From assembly GCF_964355755.1 (NCBI RefSeq), contig NC_092672.1, positions 11,964,501 through 12,028,500 of the forward strand: a DNA stretch of 64,000 nucleotides. The letters run 5' to 3'. A program made the translations under genes and the position numbers. Each line of letters opens with the position of its first letter. Position 1 is the first letter of the stretch. Below the pieces are notes generated by a model. That model was given only the letters and a program-made list of their open reading frames with translations. It did no database searches and was not told the origin of the DNA. Origin of the DNA: Antedon mediterranea. Taxonomy: Eukaryota > Echinodermata > Crinoidea > Comatulida > Antedonidae. Positions 35,395 through 45,757 of this stretch are shown piece by piece.

Positions 35395-35833
35395 GTTGCT
35401 GAAAAATGAAACCGAAACTTATATGTATATTACTTGTAATATAGCATACTAAATTGAAAAATGAACAGAAAACAAAATACATTTGTATATAGTAGGCATA
35501 TTGTCTTAGAAAAATTACAAGAATTGATATTTATTCGAGTAGGCCGAGTAGATATACGGCTCTGCTCTATATCTATATATAAATTTACGTAAGGGCAACA
35601 TTCGGTAAATCGCGCGTTACTTCTAGAATGTTAACTCGATGGTATACAAAGTTAGGTCTTACTTTCGGTACTGATTTTCACCACCTGGTGTAACCCTGTT
35701 TACTAATTAAATTGAGTTAGATAATTAGTTATTGACAATTAAATCGAATTTAGGTTCAACGATTTGCCCCAAATAGGGGTGCTTTCTGTTCGTTGTAAAC
35801 ACTGATAATGTTTCAAAGCTATTATGTTATTTT

Positions 35834-36630
35834 TAGTCGCGTGGAAGCGACTCTATAGTTCACTATGTCGGTCGGTCGGTCTGTCTGTCGGTCTGTCTGT
35901 CGGTCTGTCTGTCTGTCGGTCCGGTATCACTATGCGTTTTATCGCTTTATGACCTTATCTTGATATCAGTTTAATCTAGCTAAGTCAATTTTTTACAGAA
36001 TATTCCTTATGGCCAGGAATCGATGTGGTTATGTTTTCACGGTGCGCAATAAAAAATTACGCGGTCTACGCACGATTTAACGAAATCACGTTTGTAATCA
36101 TATTATCTTAACAACCATGAATCACAATTAAATAAAATTTGGTACTCATAAATTTCAGGGCATAAATCATCATATGGCAATACAATTACGTGCGTAGCGC
36201 ATGTAACGCATGCGTACGCGCGCTTAAAATTTTCAAAATTTATTTTCGATGAAATAAGAGTACGTTTCAGGCAATTTTAAGCGTTTACAAAATTGCCATG
36301 AGTGCGCAGATTTTTGCGCGCGCACTGCGCGTTAAATGTTATTCCGCACTCTTTTTGCCCGATTTCTGTTTTGTTGACTTACTTTTCAACTCGAAATTAC
36401 GTTATACGAGCACGTCAAAAGTGACAGGCTACGCACGTGTAAATTTAAAAAATATAAATGTTTTTAAACATTTCAACATTTTTAAACATGTTCAGTAATT
36501 TCGGTCAGTATAGTTCACTATGTCGGTCGGTCCGTCTGTCTGTCGGTCTGTCTGTCTGTCGGTCTGTTTGTCTGTCGGTCCGGTATCACTATGCATTGTA
36601 GCACGCGACTTAATGGCTGTTGGCCTTGTT
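35834..36630 (+). mobile_element. TGTCGG-rich MITE, longest copy
   Basis: About 797 bp from TAGTCGCGTGGAAGCGACTC to TTGGCCTTGTT. The TATAGTTCACTATGTCGGTC block with TGTC/GGTC runs occurs at both ends in the same orientation (35860-35930 and 36510-36580), each followed by CCGGTATCACTATGC. The interior is CG-rich. Copy 1 lies about 7 kb away in opposite orientation. The right end abuts a dispersed repeat (copy 2). Confidence 0.85.
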
Positions 36631-37990
36631 ACTGTTTATTGTACTTCATCATTACATTTTCAAAACAACAATTCTATTTATAGTTGTTGCGTAACCAAGT
36701 AGATCGTAGAGGTGTAGTATGAAGTACAGTGCACAAAGTCCTTCTATCTTTGATGGTCTTTTTGGCGGAATCCAGAAGCTGGTAGAATGGTTTGGAAATG
36801 TCTTCCTGTTATCTCTCCAAGTCATTATGGGACCGGCTCGTTTTCGTTTTCGTTCCACAGATCCGTGGAAGATGGTTTACGAAAGGTTTGATGTTGTTCT
36901 TACTCTTGACAAAACATAAGTTTCTCTTTCACAATCTGAAAGAGATGTTTGTGGACTCCAATGAATTAGTTATCTCACTTCTTATGGATTCATTGGTTCT
37001 ATTAGCAGGAGACGACGATATAATTTTAATTCTTAATACCTCAATCTTCTTTTCTTAGCTTGCAGAGAGTGTCCAGCTTTCACATTAATCGAGGAATGTG
37101 AAGAAAACTACAGACCGAGGGAGGTTAGTTGAGTCAGAATTTGTAGTGATCTGGCCACTCTGGTCCTGATTTCTTTTTAAGACTTTCCATCCGATCCGCT
37201 GTAATGGTTCCACCAACATATATGTGAAGTACTCAAGTACTCCTTAGCTTGGTACGTCAGATGCACTTCCCATTGTCATTGATAGCTTTTGTCGGTGCTT
37301 ATTTCCATTTCACAGGCTTTTGCAACATAATCCAATCGTGTTGTCAAGTCACCAAGCTCTACTCTAGTTCTAGCTAGTAAATAAATGTCATCCAAGAAAC
37401 GCAGATTGGATATTAATGTTTCTTCAAACAATTGACACAGTTCCTTCAAAGCCTTCTAGAGCATTGTTCAAAAACAGAATAAAAAAAAACATGGGGAAAG
37501 TAAGCAGTCATGTCGTACTTCAACTGTTGTATTAATTGGTCAATTAGGATGTTGTTTACAAAGACTGCACTGATAGCATTGTTGTTTAGAGATCTGATAG
37601 TGGTTATGATCCATTCCCTTATATTAAAGCAACAATTATAAATCATAAATTTAAAATTGTCATTAAATAAATTATATTTAAAAAAACAATTTAACAATTA
37701 TAATTTAACACTGAACTAGTTAATGAAACTTTCTGGAGGATAATTTAAAGGTCTTCTACTGTAAAATTGAATATATTGCGATATATCATTAGAAAGTTGT
37801 TTATAAAATATGTATTGATTAAAGTGTTTTGAGAAATGTTTCGTTTAACGCATCCGCTTACCAATATAATAAATATGAATAGACAATGTTATTTTTATTT
37901 GATTTTCTGTTACTAATAATAATAATAATACATAGTTTTGCTCTATTTTAAATTTAGTAAGCCTATTAGACATAACACTTAATAATGTAA
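36631..37990. repeat. Dispersed AT-rich repeat, copy 2, split by a LINE fragment
   Basis: 36631-36673 and 37630 to about 37990 together align with 2998-3620. The interruption at 36674-37629 is bounded by the 8-bp duplication CAACAATT (36666-36673 and 37630-37637), which gives the order of insertion. Confidence 0.6.
36674..37629 (-). mobile_element. Non-LTR retrotransposon fragment (end of RT to C-terminus)
   Basis: On the minus strand near 37410-37370 the decayed RT core reads FLDDIYLLARTR (an altered YADD-type box), continuing to EMEISTDKS. Near 36870-36780 is ERKRKRAGPIMTWRDN, which resembles the KR..GRP...W.DN motif at the C-terminus of several LINE clades such as RTE and I. Frames are broken throughout. 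An 8-bp flanking duplication, CAACAATT, supports insertion as a 5'-truncated copy. Confidence 0.65.
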
Positions 37991-38344
37991 AGCAAGAATG
38001 GCCTAATGATTCTGCATGTAAACTTTGTTAAGAGGTAGTTCATATGAAAACATCCAGTAATTTGTTTCAGTTTTCCCGAAGAAATTGTTTTTGATAACGG
38101 TCCTTAGTTTGCATGTATACATTTTAACGTAATTTGCAAAATGAATGGTATTGTATTAATGTTTTCACCCGTCTAGCATGCACCCACTAATGGGGCTGCA
38201 GAGAGATCGGTTAGAGTCATTCAAATGGCTGTAAGAAAACAAGTGATTTAAGGAAAAAATTATAATATACAAAGTTAGACTAGCTAACGTTTTATTCAGT
38301 TACAGAATAACAAATCAGACAACTACTAAGTGAACACCATCTAT

Positions 38345-38645
38345 TTCTGAAAATGTTAACAAATGTTGAAACATTTTTAAAAACATTTATATTTGCTTCC
38401 AAGTATTAATATCACTGTCAAAATAACGAAACATATGCATTTGAGTTAGTGTTTACTGACATATAGTGTTTTCCGACCGACGGAAAAACCGACCGGAATT
38501 GCTGAAGATGTTTTAAAATGTTGAAAATGTTTTTAAAACATTTATATTTAATATTAATATCCACTGTCAAAATAACGAAAAAATATGAATTTTAGTTAAA
38601 GTGTTTACCGACCTACCGACCGACCGACCGACATAGCTATAGATA
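38345..38645. repeat. Tandem duplication of about 165 bp related to the TGTCGG MITE family
   Basis: Two units share TTTTAAAAACATTTATATTT-like sequence, CACTGTCAAAATAACGAA and a TTTACCGACC or TTTACTGAC end followed by GACCGACCG. The second unit closes with GACCGACATAGCTATAGA, similar to the minus-strand start of the MITE (GACCGACATAGTGAACTATA). Confidence 0.65.
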
Positions 38646-38920
38646 AAAAAGTAAATTGTAATTAATGCTGTATTCCACAACCAATACTTATGTAACTTGA
38701 CTCAATTTTAAAAGAAGGTAAGGTAATAAATAATGTAAATAAGTAATGTAATATATTCATATGAGCAATTTAAAGACTGGATTGGAGACTTCTCTGGAGT
38801 CTCTTCTTCTTCTTTGGAGTTCTACAAGATGGCTGAACATCACCACATGATATAATTTCATACTGAAATACTTTGTATTATAATACATTCTATGAGCACA
38901 ATCTATAACAGTTACCATCT

Positions 38921-39412
38921 GTGTTTAGTATGGTAGCCTACGTTGTTATAAAACAAAAACTATTATTTTTTGTCGCGACTGCAACCATGTATATGGCCTT
39001 GTTAACTTTATTACTGTATTACAGAAGGTGGAAAATATGTTTAAATAAAACATTATGCCAGTGCCATGCCACTATTTCAATTTATAATAAGCAAATTCAA
39101 CATAGTAATTGGGGACCTACCACTCCAAATGCATCAAATATACCAGGACATGTATTCGGTTAGCGATACCATACTAAACTCAATGTTGTGAAAAGTTTAT
39201 CTTTCGGAATTAATTTAAAGGGTGCGAATCTTATTTTACAACATACATCACCGTATCTGTATGTATTCGCTCCTTCTGGACAACAGGTATATGTCCCTTT
39301 GCCTGCCTGCAGTATTCGAGAACCATTTATTTATACAGTATGGGCATGTAGTATGTTATTTGAGAAATTAAATTATGCCTTATTTAACGTTTGTCGCAGT
39401 GGAGGTTTTTAA
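38921..39412 (+). pseudogene. Unrecognised ORF pair with a hydrophobic N-terminus
   Basis: Two ORFs, 38921-39163 (80 codons) and 39188-39412 (74 codons), lie in the same frame and are separated by one TAG and seven sense codons. The first begins with a basic residue, then a hydrophobic stretch (LLFFVATATMYMALLTLLLY) followed by YRRWK, like a type II membrane anchor. The second contains SPYLYVFAPSGQQVYVPLPA. I do not recognise the family. It could be an exon of a membrane protein with a nonsense mutation, a transposon relic or chance. Confidence 0.3.
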
Positions 39413-40239
39413 CTTGCAATAACCAAGACTCCAAATACAATTTCTCACCGAGCTGAGAGTTTGCGTCAGATATCATTGACAGGGTTCATCTACCTACTTC
39501 AAAGTTAGGTATCAAATAATGCAGTCAGTATTCTTGTGATTATCATTATTTTGTGGGTGATTCAGGATAATATTAAAGAATAGTGATAGTGTGTAATACT
39601 CACAATTTATTCAAAAAAGCTGGTATCCTTTAAAGCATAGTTGTTCAGTAGGGTTGCGTTGTTGAAATGCACCAGAATATACTTTTAAACAAACATTTTT
39701 TGTGACTAGATAGGTGCAAAGTACAGTTTTAAATCGCTGTTAACAAACACAGACATGTCATTTTGACCTCTTAAATAAATAAAATAAGTAGCAACTACCT
39801 AAAAACATTATAAGTGTTGATAAGATACATAATCAGGGTCAAATAATTCGATAGAGGTGGATCAAAAAGAGTGTTATGACTGTGTTCACAAATACTATAC
39901 ATTCTGAATTAAAGACGGATTGTTGTTGCCGAAATCATTTTTTTATATAAATAGATGTCTAGTATTTATAAAATAGGATTAACTGTGTAAGTATTATTGA
40001 TAAAATACACACAAGTACAATACAGTACAATACAATACACCAAGTCAGTTTCACCAACCGCAATAAAATTATACAAACAATAAACAAAAACACACAACAG
40101 AACAAATGATAAAATTCGTGTTGTTCCATTCAAATAAAAACAAAATAACTTCGACTATCCTCAAGGTGATAGACATTAGGAATGTATTAGTGACTGCACA
40201 CATTATAATATACTAGCAGTTTTAAAGATATATAGAACA

Positions 40240-40266
40240 CTAGCAGCAGTACCCGTCTTCGACGGG
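40240..40266 (-). mobile_element. Candidate Helitron 3' terminus
   Basis: On the minus strand there is a hairpin CCCGTC-GAA-GACGGG, then eight bases (TACTGCTG) and CTAG followed by T. Helitrons end with a short hairpin about 10 bases before CTRR and insert before a host T. The body would lie to the right on the plus strand. No Rep/helicase or 5' TC end was found, so this may be a short remnant. Confidence 0.35.
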
Positions 40267-40822
40267 GGGGGGGGGGGGGAGGGGTATCTAATAAGCACAG
40301 AGTTCAACCGAGAAAATGATTGAGAGAGAAGTTATAAATTGGAAAATGGAATATTTTTTTGAAGACTAAGTAACCAGCCTAATATTAAGTATTAACTAAT
40401 AAGTATTAACTAATAGTAATACCAATTAAATAAGTCAATATCAAACAATAGGCTATATTGAGCTGCATTCGTGATTGAGTATTGTCACTTAGTGCAAGGA
40501 GACCAATATGAATGAAATGGTTACGAACAATGTTTGACATTTTACTTTTTAAACCATACGTAACATTTAAATGAAAGCGATAAAAAGATACATAAATAGT
40601 ACTGTATAGTAATAATCTAATTAGACTAGTTATTTCATTATGTCGCCCTCACGAAATAAAAAAAAAGTCGTTGGATTTAATGCAGTCGTCATGTGTTTTT
40701 TTAATTTTATAGTACTTTAAATAGACCGTATTTATGTGATGCCCTGAATTTTCAGACACCGGGATAATAATCGATTACAATACAATTAAAACAGTAATAA
40801 ATGGTAACTGAAATGCTTCTAC

Positions 40823-40823
<1 letters not shown>

Positions 40824-40878
<55 letters not shown>

Positions 40879-40881
40879 TTT
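40824..40881. repeat. (TA)n followed by (T)21
   Basis: About 18 TA dinucleotides directly followed by 21 T. Simple sequence. Confidence 0.95.
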
Positions 40882-41384
40882 ACCGTGAGAAAAGTTTTAA
40901 AATACATTTAAAAAGAAACAACGTAATATACATTACATTATTTGAAATTTCTTATAGATATACAATGTTTGTTGTTTTGTTGTCTTGGCATAGTATATAC
41001 AATGATTTTGATGATCCAATTCTGGAACAACCATAATACAATTGACCATGTGAAAAACATGGCGATGTTAAATCCAGTCCTGCTACGGTGACACTAAGGC
41101 GCAGGATTGGTCATAGTAATAAATAGCAAACTATAGTCATCAACTAGCATAACCATAGATAGCAAGGAATAGCTGTGAAATTGTTATACTCACCCGATTC
41201 TGGTAATGTCCATAGGTGTATCTGTAAAACTGTAGCTTATAAGGTAATACTAAAAATAAGCTAGTCCCGGAAGCTTTTAAATAGTATTTTGTTTCCACTT
41301 TTGAAATAACCTTTTACCTACTAAACTTAAGGTGACTTTTCTACAATATTTTCTTCAACATTTTCCGTTGCTGTCTGCATTTAT

Positions 41385-42027
41385 TGTGATATAAAGATAT
41401 ACTTTTATATTTAAGAAATTGACCTTTGTATCGGAATTCAAATAGGTTCACAAACTTGACCCAGAAAGTCCAAAGGAGAGTTTGTCCAGATGTTTTAATG
41501 ACCATTTAGTTTATAATAGAATCCCTAAAGAAAACACTTAGCTTAATTTTGTGACTTTCCCATCGTTAAACCAGGAGTGATCGACACTATTTAAGTACAG
41601 ATTTGACAGTGTCATCCATCACAGAAATACCTTATTATACCGTTAATCACTCCCACTTAAACACCCCTGGATCAACTTAGGACCAATCGTTACCCTCACA
41701 AATGATGTAATGACATTATGCAAATGAACTGAGCCAATATACTCCCAAGTTTCAGAAGGGCCCAGACACACCTTACAGCCACCTCACGGAGCACACACCT
41801 TACAGCCACCTCACGGAGCACACACCTCACAGCCACTTCTTCAGAAGCAGACCTACACACTTCACACCTCACTGACAGCATCAATCATAGATCGTCCGTT
41901 CCTTATCTATACTTATAGTTGTATATTGTACTGAAGTATTATACTGAATAAACAATATATGTGTTACGACAGTCAAGCGAGTCAGAGTCTTCATTAGTAC
42001 CTCAACAACCGCAAACATTATATTACA
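41385..42027 (+). repeat. Gypsy 5' LTR
   Basis: 643 bp. It contains three short tandem blocks GAGCACACACCT/GCCACCTCACG near 41760-41830, a TATTTAAG promoter-like element at about 41590, and GAATAAACAA at about 41945, a possible polyadenylation signal. Confidence 0.93.
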
Positions 42028-42162
42028 TGGTGGAAGACCCAAATTTCATAAGGAACGGAGTGAGAAAACAAGAAATAAACACTTAACAAGACACGAAGAC
42101 GAAGACAAAGACAAAAATAACCATATTTGTTTGAAAGGAGAGAAATTTACTTTGACTCGAAA

Positions 42163-42368
42163 GACAAGCTGAAATTATATTTGAATGAGATCGAGACAAG
42201 CAGAAATTTTATCAAATTATTACCATTGGATGAAGACAAAGAAGATAATCGAGGAAGACACAAAAGACAAGCTGAAATTATATTTGAATGAGATCGAGAC
42301 AAGCAGAAATTTTACCAAATTATAACCATTGGATAAAGACAAAGAAGATAATCGAGGAAGACCCAAGA
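42163..42368 (+). repeat. Tandem duplication of 103 bp in the Gypsy leader
   Basis: Two adjacent copies start GACAAGCTGAAATTATATTT and end AATCGAGGAAGACMC, differing at a few bases. The leader 42028-42746 has no ORF; it is long, purine-rich at first and then T-rich. Confidence 0.85.
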
Positions 42369-42746
42369 AGAATCAAAACAGAAGCAAGCGGACAAGAACT
42401 GTTTCGTTTAGACACTTTCAACTTCACGCCGTTTTTTTTCGATCGTTTTTTTTAACATTTACTTTTTTGAACATTGATGAACACCTTTCGCATTTTTTTT
42501 AATTCGTTGTTTGAAAATTTGAACATTGATGAGCACCTTTAACATTTCTTTAATTCGTTGTTTGAACATTTAGACATTTTTGAACACTTTTTGCATTCCT
42601 TTAATTCATTTTTAATTGGATCCGAAGCATTTGGGGTAAGTCGAAACCATTTTGATTTTTGATTTGTAACCTTGATTGAAAAAGTGAGAGTTTACATATA
42701 CACTAAATTGTTTTTGATATTTGATTAATAATTAATATTATAAAGT

Positions 42747-43712
42747 ATGGTCGACGTTGTTGATAACGAAGTAATTTTAAATGAGCCCGTCAATCCTCAC
42801 CCCGTGCCCCACCTAAGACAAACCGATTTCCTTCCCAAAAGATATGACGGTTCCATAACCGATCACGACCAATGTAGTGCACACTACTTATCGTTTACCG
42901 ACTACCTTGAGGCCCACACGTTAGAAAACCCTGTAAACAATGCCCAATTAATTAATGTAATAAGTATTTTTAAACGTAGCCTTCAGGGCCAAGCTAGACT
43001 CTGGATTGAGGGAAAGCAGTTCGATTCACTGGAATCCTTAAAAACCCAATTCATCAACAGGTTTAGTAAAAACAAATCAATCTATGCGCACATAAGAGAA
43101 TACGATTCAATTACATACACCACTGGCGACAACGCCGAAAAGCACTTAACCAAAATCAAACAAGCCGCAGACAGAATTGGATACGCTGACCAGCAGATAA
43201 AGAATAAATTTATTTCGACCCTTCCACCAAAATGTAGAGCAGCTGTAGCCATGTCCACCCCAATCGATGCCACTATTGAAAATATTGTAAATAGCACACA
43301 AAATTACCTTGACCTTTCCGTAGATGATGCCACACGGGAAGTTTCATTCAATATCAATAAGGAAACAGATAGGCCTAATAGTCTCGAATCGCTCCAACAT
43401 GAGATAAATTCTCTCAAGTTAGACATGGCCACGACAAAACGATCCCTTAATGATGATACTCGACGCTCACGTTCCCCCACCCGAAATTATATCCCAAGAC
43501 GAAACCGAAGCCCAAGCCCATACAAACCCCGATTCCAGACCCCATCGACCCCAAGATATAGACAACCTCCCCCAACCTGTTATTACTGCGGGAAACCAGG
43601 CCACATAGCAAGGCACTGCCGACAACAAAACCGCTTTTACGAAAATTATCCCCCGCCATACCCATACCAACAGTCAAACAATTACTACCCTAGCCACCAG
43701 CAGGATTTTTAA
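42747..43712 (+). CDS. gag: Gypsy Gag
   Basis: The ORF has 321 residues. Residues 80-210 show the retrotransposon capsid-like pattern (LWIEGKQFDSLESLKTQFINRF is the central part). The C-terminus is rich in Arg, Pro and Ser and has one CCHC zinc knuckle near residue 278 (CYYCGKPGHIARHC), which binds element RNA. The stop TAA at 43710-43712 lies in a T5A5 tract (GATTTTTAAAAAGGGG). The pol frame is -1 relative to gag and is open through this tract, so Pol is probably made by -1 frameshifting with the Phe tRNA slipping on T residues at the stop. Confidence 0.92.
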   Translation: MVDVVDNEVILNEPVNPHPVPHLRQTDFLPKRYDGSITDHDQCSAHYLSFTDYLEAHTLENPVNNAQLINVISIFKRSLQGQARLWIEGKQFDSLESLKTQFINRFSKNKSIYAHIREYDSITYTTGDNAEKHLTKIKQAADRIGYADQQIKNKFISTLPPKCRAAVAMSTPIDATIENIVNSTQNYLDLSVDDATREVSFNINKETDRPNSLESLQHEINSLKLDMATTKRSLNDDTRRSRSPTRNYIPRRNRSPSPYKPRFQTPSTPRYRQPPPTCYYCGKPGHIARHCRQQNRFYENYPPPYPYQQSNNYYPSHQQDF

Positions 43713-45757
43713 AAAGGGGACTAGATGCCGCCTATAATCTGGCCCCCCATACTAAATACGACAATTTTAAGGCAAAATACTTAGGGAATTCAGATAATAT
43801 TGATTTGTTACTTAACGACAGAAATTACGTTAAAGGAAATTTACCAGATGGTAGAAATGTTTTAACTTTATTTGACAGTGGTTCAACTAGAACTATAATC
43901 TCACAATCGTACGTTAATTCCTCACTTTATTTATCGCGTTTAAAGCCAGTTAAAGTGAACACAACTAAATTTAGATTAGGTAACGGTGACTTCTTATATG
44001 CCAACCACTTAGTGCAATTCGAATTATTTATCCAAGGACACAAATTTAAAATTTCAGCATTAATCGTTAAAAATTTGACAGGTATTGACCTGATACTTGG
44101 AACCGAAACATTGTCTGAACTCGACGGTACTTTAAATTTTAAGGAAAACACATTTCGCAATAGACCAAAGATTTTTAGCTTTCGTCCAGTACACAAGATT
44201 TTTCTTAAACCCGGTGATACTAAAACAGTTAAATTAAAAGGAAGGGTTCCCGCCTTTGTACGCAATTCCGATGTTGTTCTACATGCAACCACCCATATTT
44301 CAAAACTTTGTCCATCAGACATGTTAGTAAAATTACACAGAGGAGAAACCAACATTGATATCACTAACAACACAAACAGAAACGTATCTCTAAATACACA
44401 TCAACCTATCGCGAGCCTTCACTTAACCAACCTTGTCACAGTTACTAATGACCTACCAATAGATAGAATAAAGTTGACCAATGACAACGCAAACAAGTAC
44501 CCACATTTAGAACGTACAGACCCATTGCTAACTTTAACCGAGGAAGAAATAATTAGAAAACAAGTTGATTTAACAGACAGCGTTTTAACACATAGAGAAA
44601 AAGAAGATTTGTATAAAACCTTACAACAAAACAGAAACGCATTTTCACTTTATGGTGAACTATCTAGCTGCCCAAACTTCAAAGCTGACATACACCTCTC
44701 TAACGATGAACCATTTTTTATTCGACCATACTTCGCGACAGACAAAGACAAAAATGTTATTGAGGCCGAATTGAACAAATTAGTCAAACTAGGAATCTTA
44801 GCAGTAGGACACCAATCGTATACTTCCCCTGTCCTTCTTGTTTCAAAGAAAAATTCAAAAGATAAAAGAGTTGTCACAGACTTTCGCTATCTAAATTCCA
44901 GGATAAAACGTATTAATCACCCATTCCCATTATTGGCCGAAACTTTGAAAACAATAGGTAACGCTAATGCACAGATTCTTAGCGTAATTGATTTGAAATC
45001 AGCGTTCCACTGTGTACCATTAGCCGAACATGCCCAACAATACACAGGTATAGCTTCATATCATGGTGGAAAGCATTATTATTATAAGAGATTAGCACAA
45101 GGATTAAACGTTTCACCAGGTATATTTCAAGCAAAGATTGACGAAATTTTAAATGAAATCCCAAATTCTAGAGAATTCTGTATCGCCCATCATGATGATA
45201 TTATTTTATTTAGCCAAGACAAATTTGCTCATAAGCAGCACCTCGTTTCCGTTTTACAAGCCCTACAATTAAATGGTTTTAGAATTTGTCCAAAGAAATG
45301 TAAGTTATTCAAGAATAAAGTGCAATATATGGGACACACCATCCTGATTAATTCTTCAGGACACGCATGTATCACACCATTAGGCGACAGGTGTGCAGCT
45401 ATCCGAAATTTGCCAGTCCCACGAACCCATAAAGAAACTAAACGATTTATTGGTGCAGTAAATTATGTATCCCACTTTTTCCCTCAAATACAATCAATTT
45501 TACGTCCGTTACACACACTCGCAAGCAAACGCCGAAAATTTTGTTGGTCTACTGAACACCAGAAAGCATTTGACGAAATTAAACAATTAATGGTTAAACC
45601 ACCAACTCTTCAAATGCCTAGAAAAGAAGGTAGATTTACGCTATATAGCGACACTTCAAGAACCGCAACAGGTTCATATCTAACACAAACAGTAAACGGA
45701 AGAACACATAATAGGTTATTATTCCAAAATCTTACCACAAGCCTGTCAACGATATAG
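43709..45757 (+). CDS. pol: Gypsy Pol, first part: protease, RT, start of RNase H
   Basis: The frame is open from the gag stop; the ATG-initiated part is numbered from 43805. The protease motif LFDSGSTRTIIS is near residue 23. RT has SVIDLKSAFHCVPL near 395 with the first Asp, AQGLNVSPGIFQ, and an unusual AHHDDIILFS at about 461 where most Gypsy elements have YxDD. The tether and RNase H follow (RFIGAVNYVSHFFPQ, TLYSDTSRTATGSYL). The frame ends at 45757 shortly after a frame change near 45700; the RNase H match carries on one frame over. Confidence 0.9.
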   Translation, partial: LKRGLDAAYNLAPHTKYDNFKAKYLGNSDNIDLLLNDRNYVKGNLPDGRNVLTLFDSGSTRTIISQSYVNSSLYLSRLKPVKVNTTKFRLGNGDFLYANHLVQFELFIQGHKFKISALIVKNLTGIDLILGTETLSELDGTLNFKENTFRNRPKIFSFRPVHKIFLKPGDTKTVKLKGRVPAFVRNSDVVLHATTHISKLCPSDMLVKLHRGETNIDITNNTNRNVSLNTHQPIASLHLTNLVTVTNDLPIDRIKLTNDNANKYPHLERTDPLLTLTEEEIIRKQVDLTDSVLTHREKEDLYKTLQQNRNAFSLYGELSSCPNFKADIHLSNDEPFFIRPYFATDKDKNVIEAELNKLVKLGILAVGHQSYTSPVLLVSKKNSKDKRVVTDFRYLNSRIKRINHPFPLLAETLKTIGNANAQILSVIDLKSAFHCVPLAEHAQQYTGIASYHGGKHYYYKRLAQGLNVSPGIFQAKIDEILNEIPNSREFCIAHHDDIILFSQDKFAHKQHLVSVLQALQLNGFRICPKKCKLFKNKVQYMGHTILINSSGHACITPLGDRCAAIRNLPVPRTHKETKRFIGAVNYVSHFFPQIQSILRPLHTLASKRRKFCWSTEHQKAFDEIKQLMVKPPTLQMPRKEGRFTLYSDTSRTATGSYLTQTVNGRTHNRLLFQNLTTSLSTI

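Larger units (their letters stand above)
29681..35399 (+). mobile_element. BEL/Pao LTR retrotransposon, young, internally deleted
   Basis: Both LTRs are 687 bp (29686-30372 and 34708-35394) and begin TGTGTTGCTC and end GTCAGCACA. They are flanked by a 5-bp target duplication GTTGC at 29681-29685 and 35395-35399. I see three substitutions between them, so insertion was recent. A purine-rich tract ending CGGGGAG precedes the 3' LTR. One ORF spans the interior, but the segment between RT and the second half of integrase is missing. No clear tRNA primer site is visible: the ORF starts only 10 bases after the 5' LTR. Confidence 0.95.
39413..41384. other. Repeat-rich interval left of the Gypsy element
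   Basis: Holds a Helitron-like terminus (40240-40266), a G run (40264-40279), a TA/T microsatellite (40824-40881), and at 41100-41260 a single degenerate unit of the 47-bp minisatellite plus one arm of an inverted repeat. No supported gene. Confidence 0.5.

Noticed and set aside
41696-41884. 62-codon minus-strand ORF with CEVCRS/VAVRCVLREV repeats (also 49620-49808)
   Set aside because: It is antisense to the Gypsy LTR and the peptide repeats come from the short DNA repeats there.
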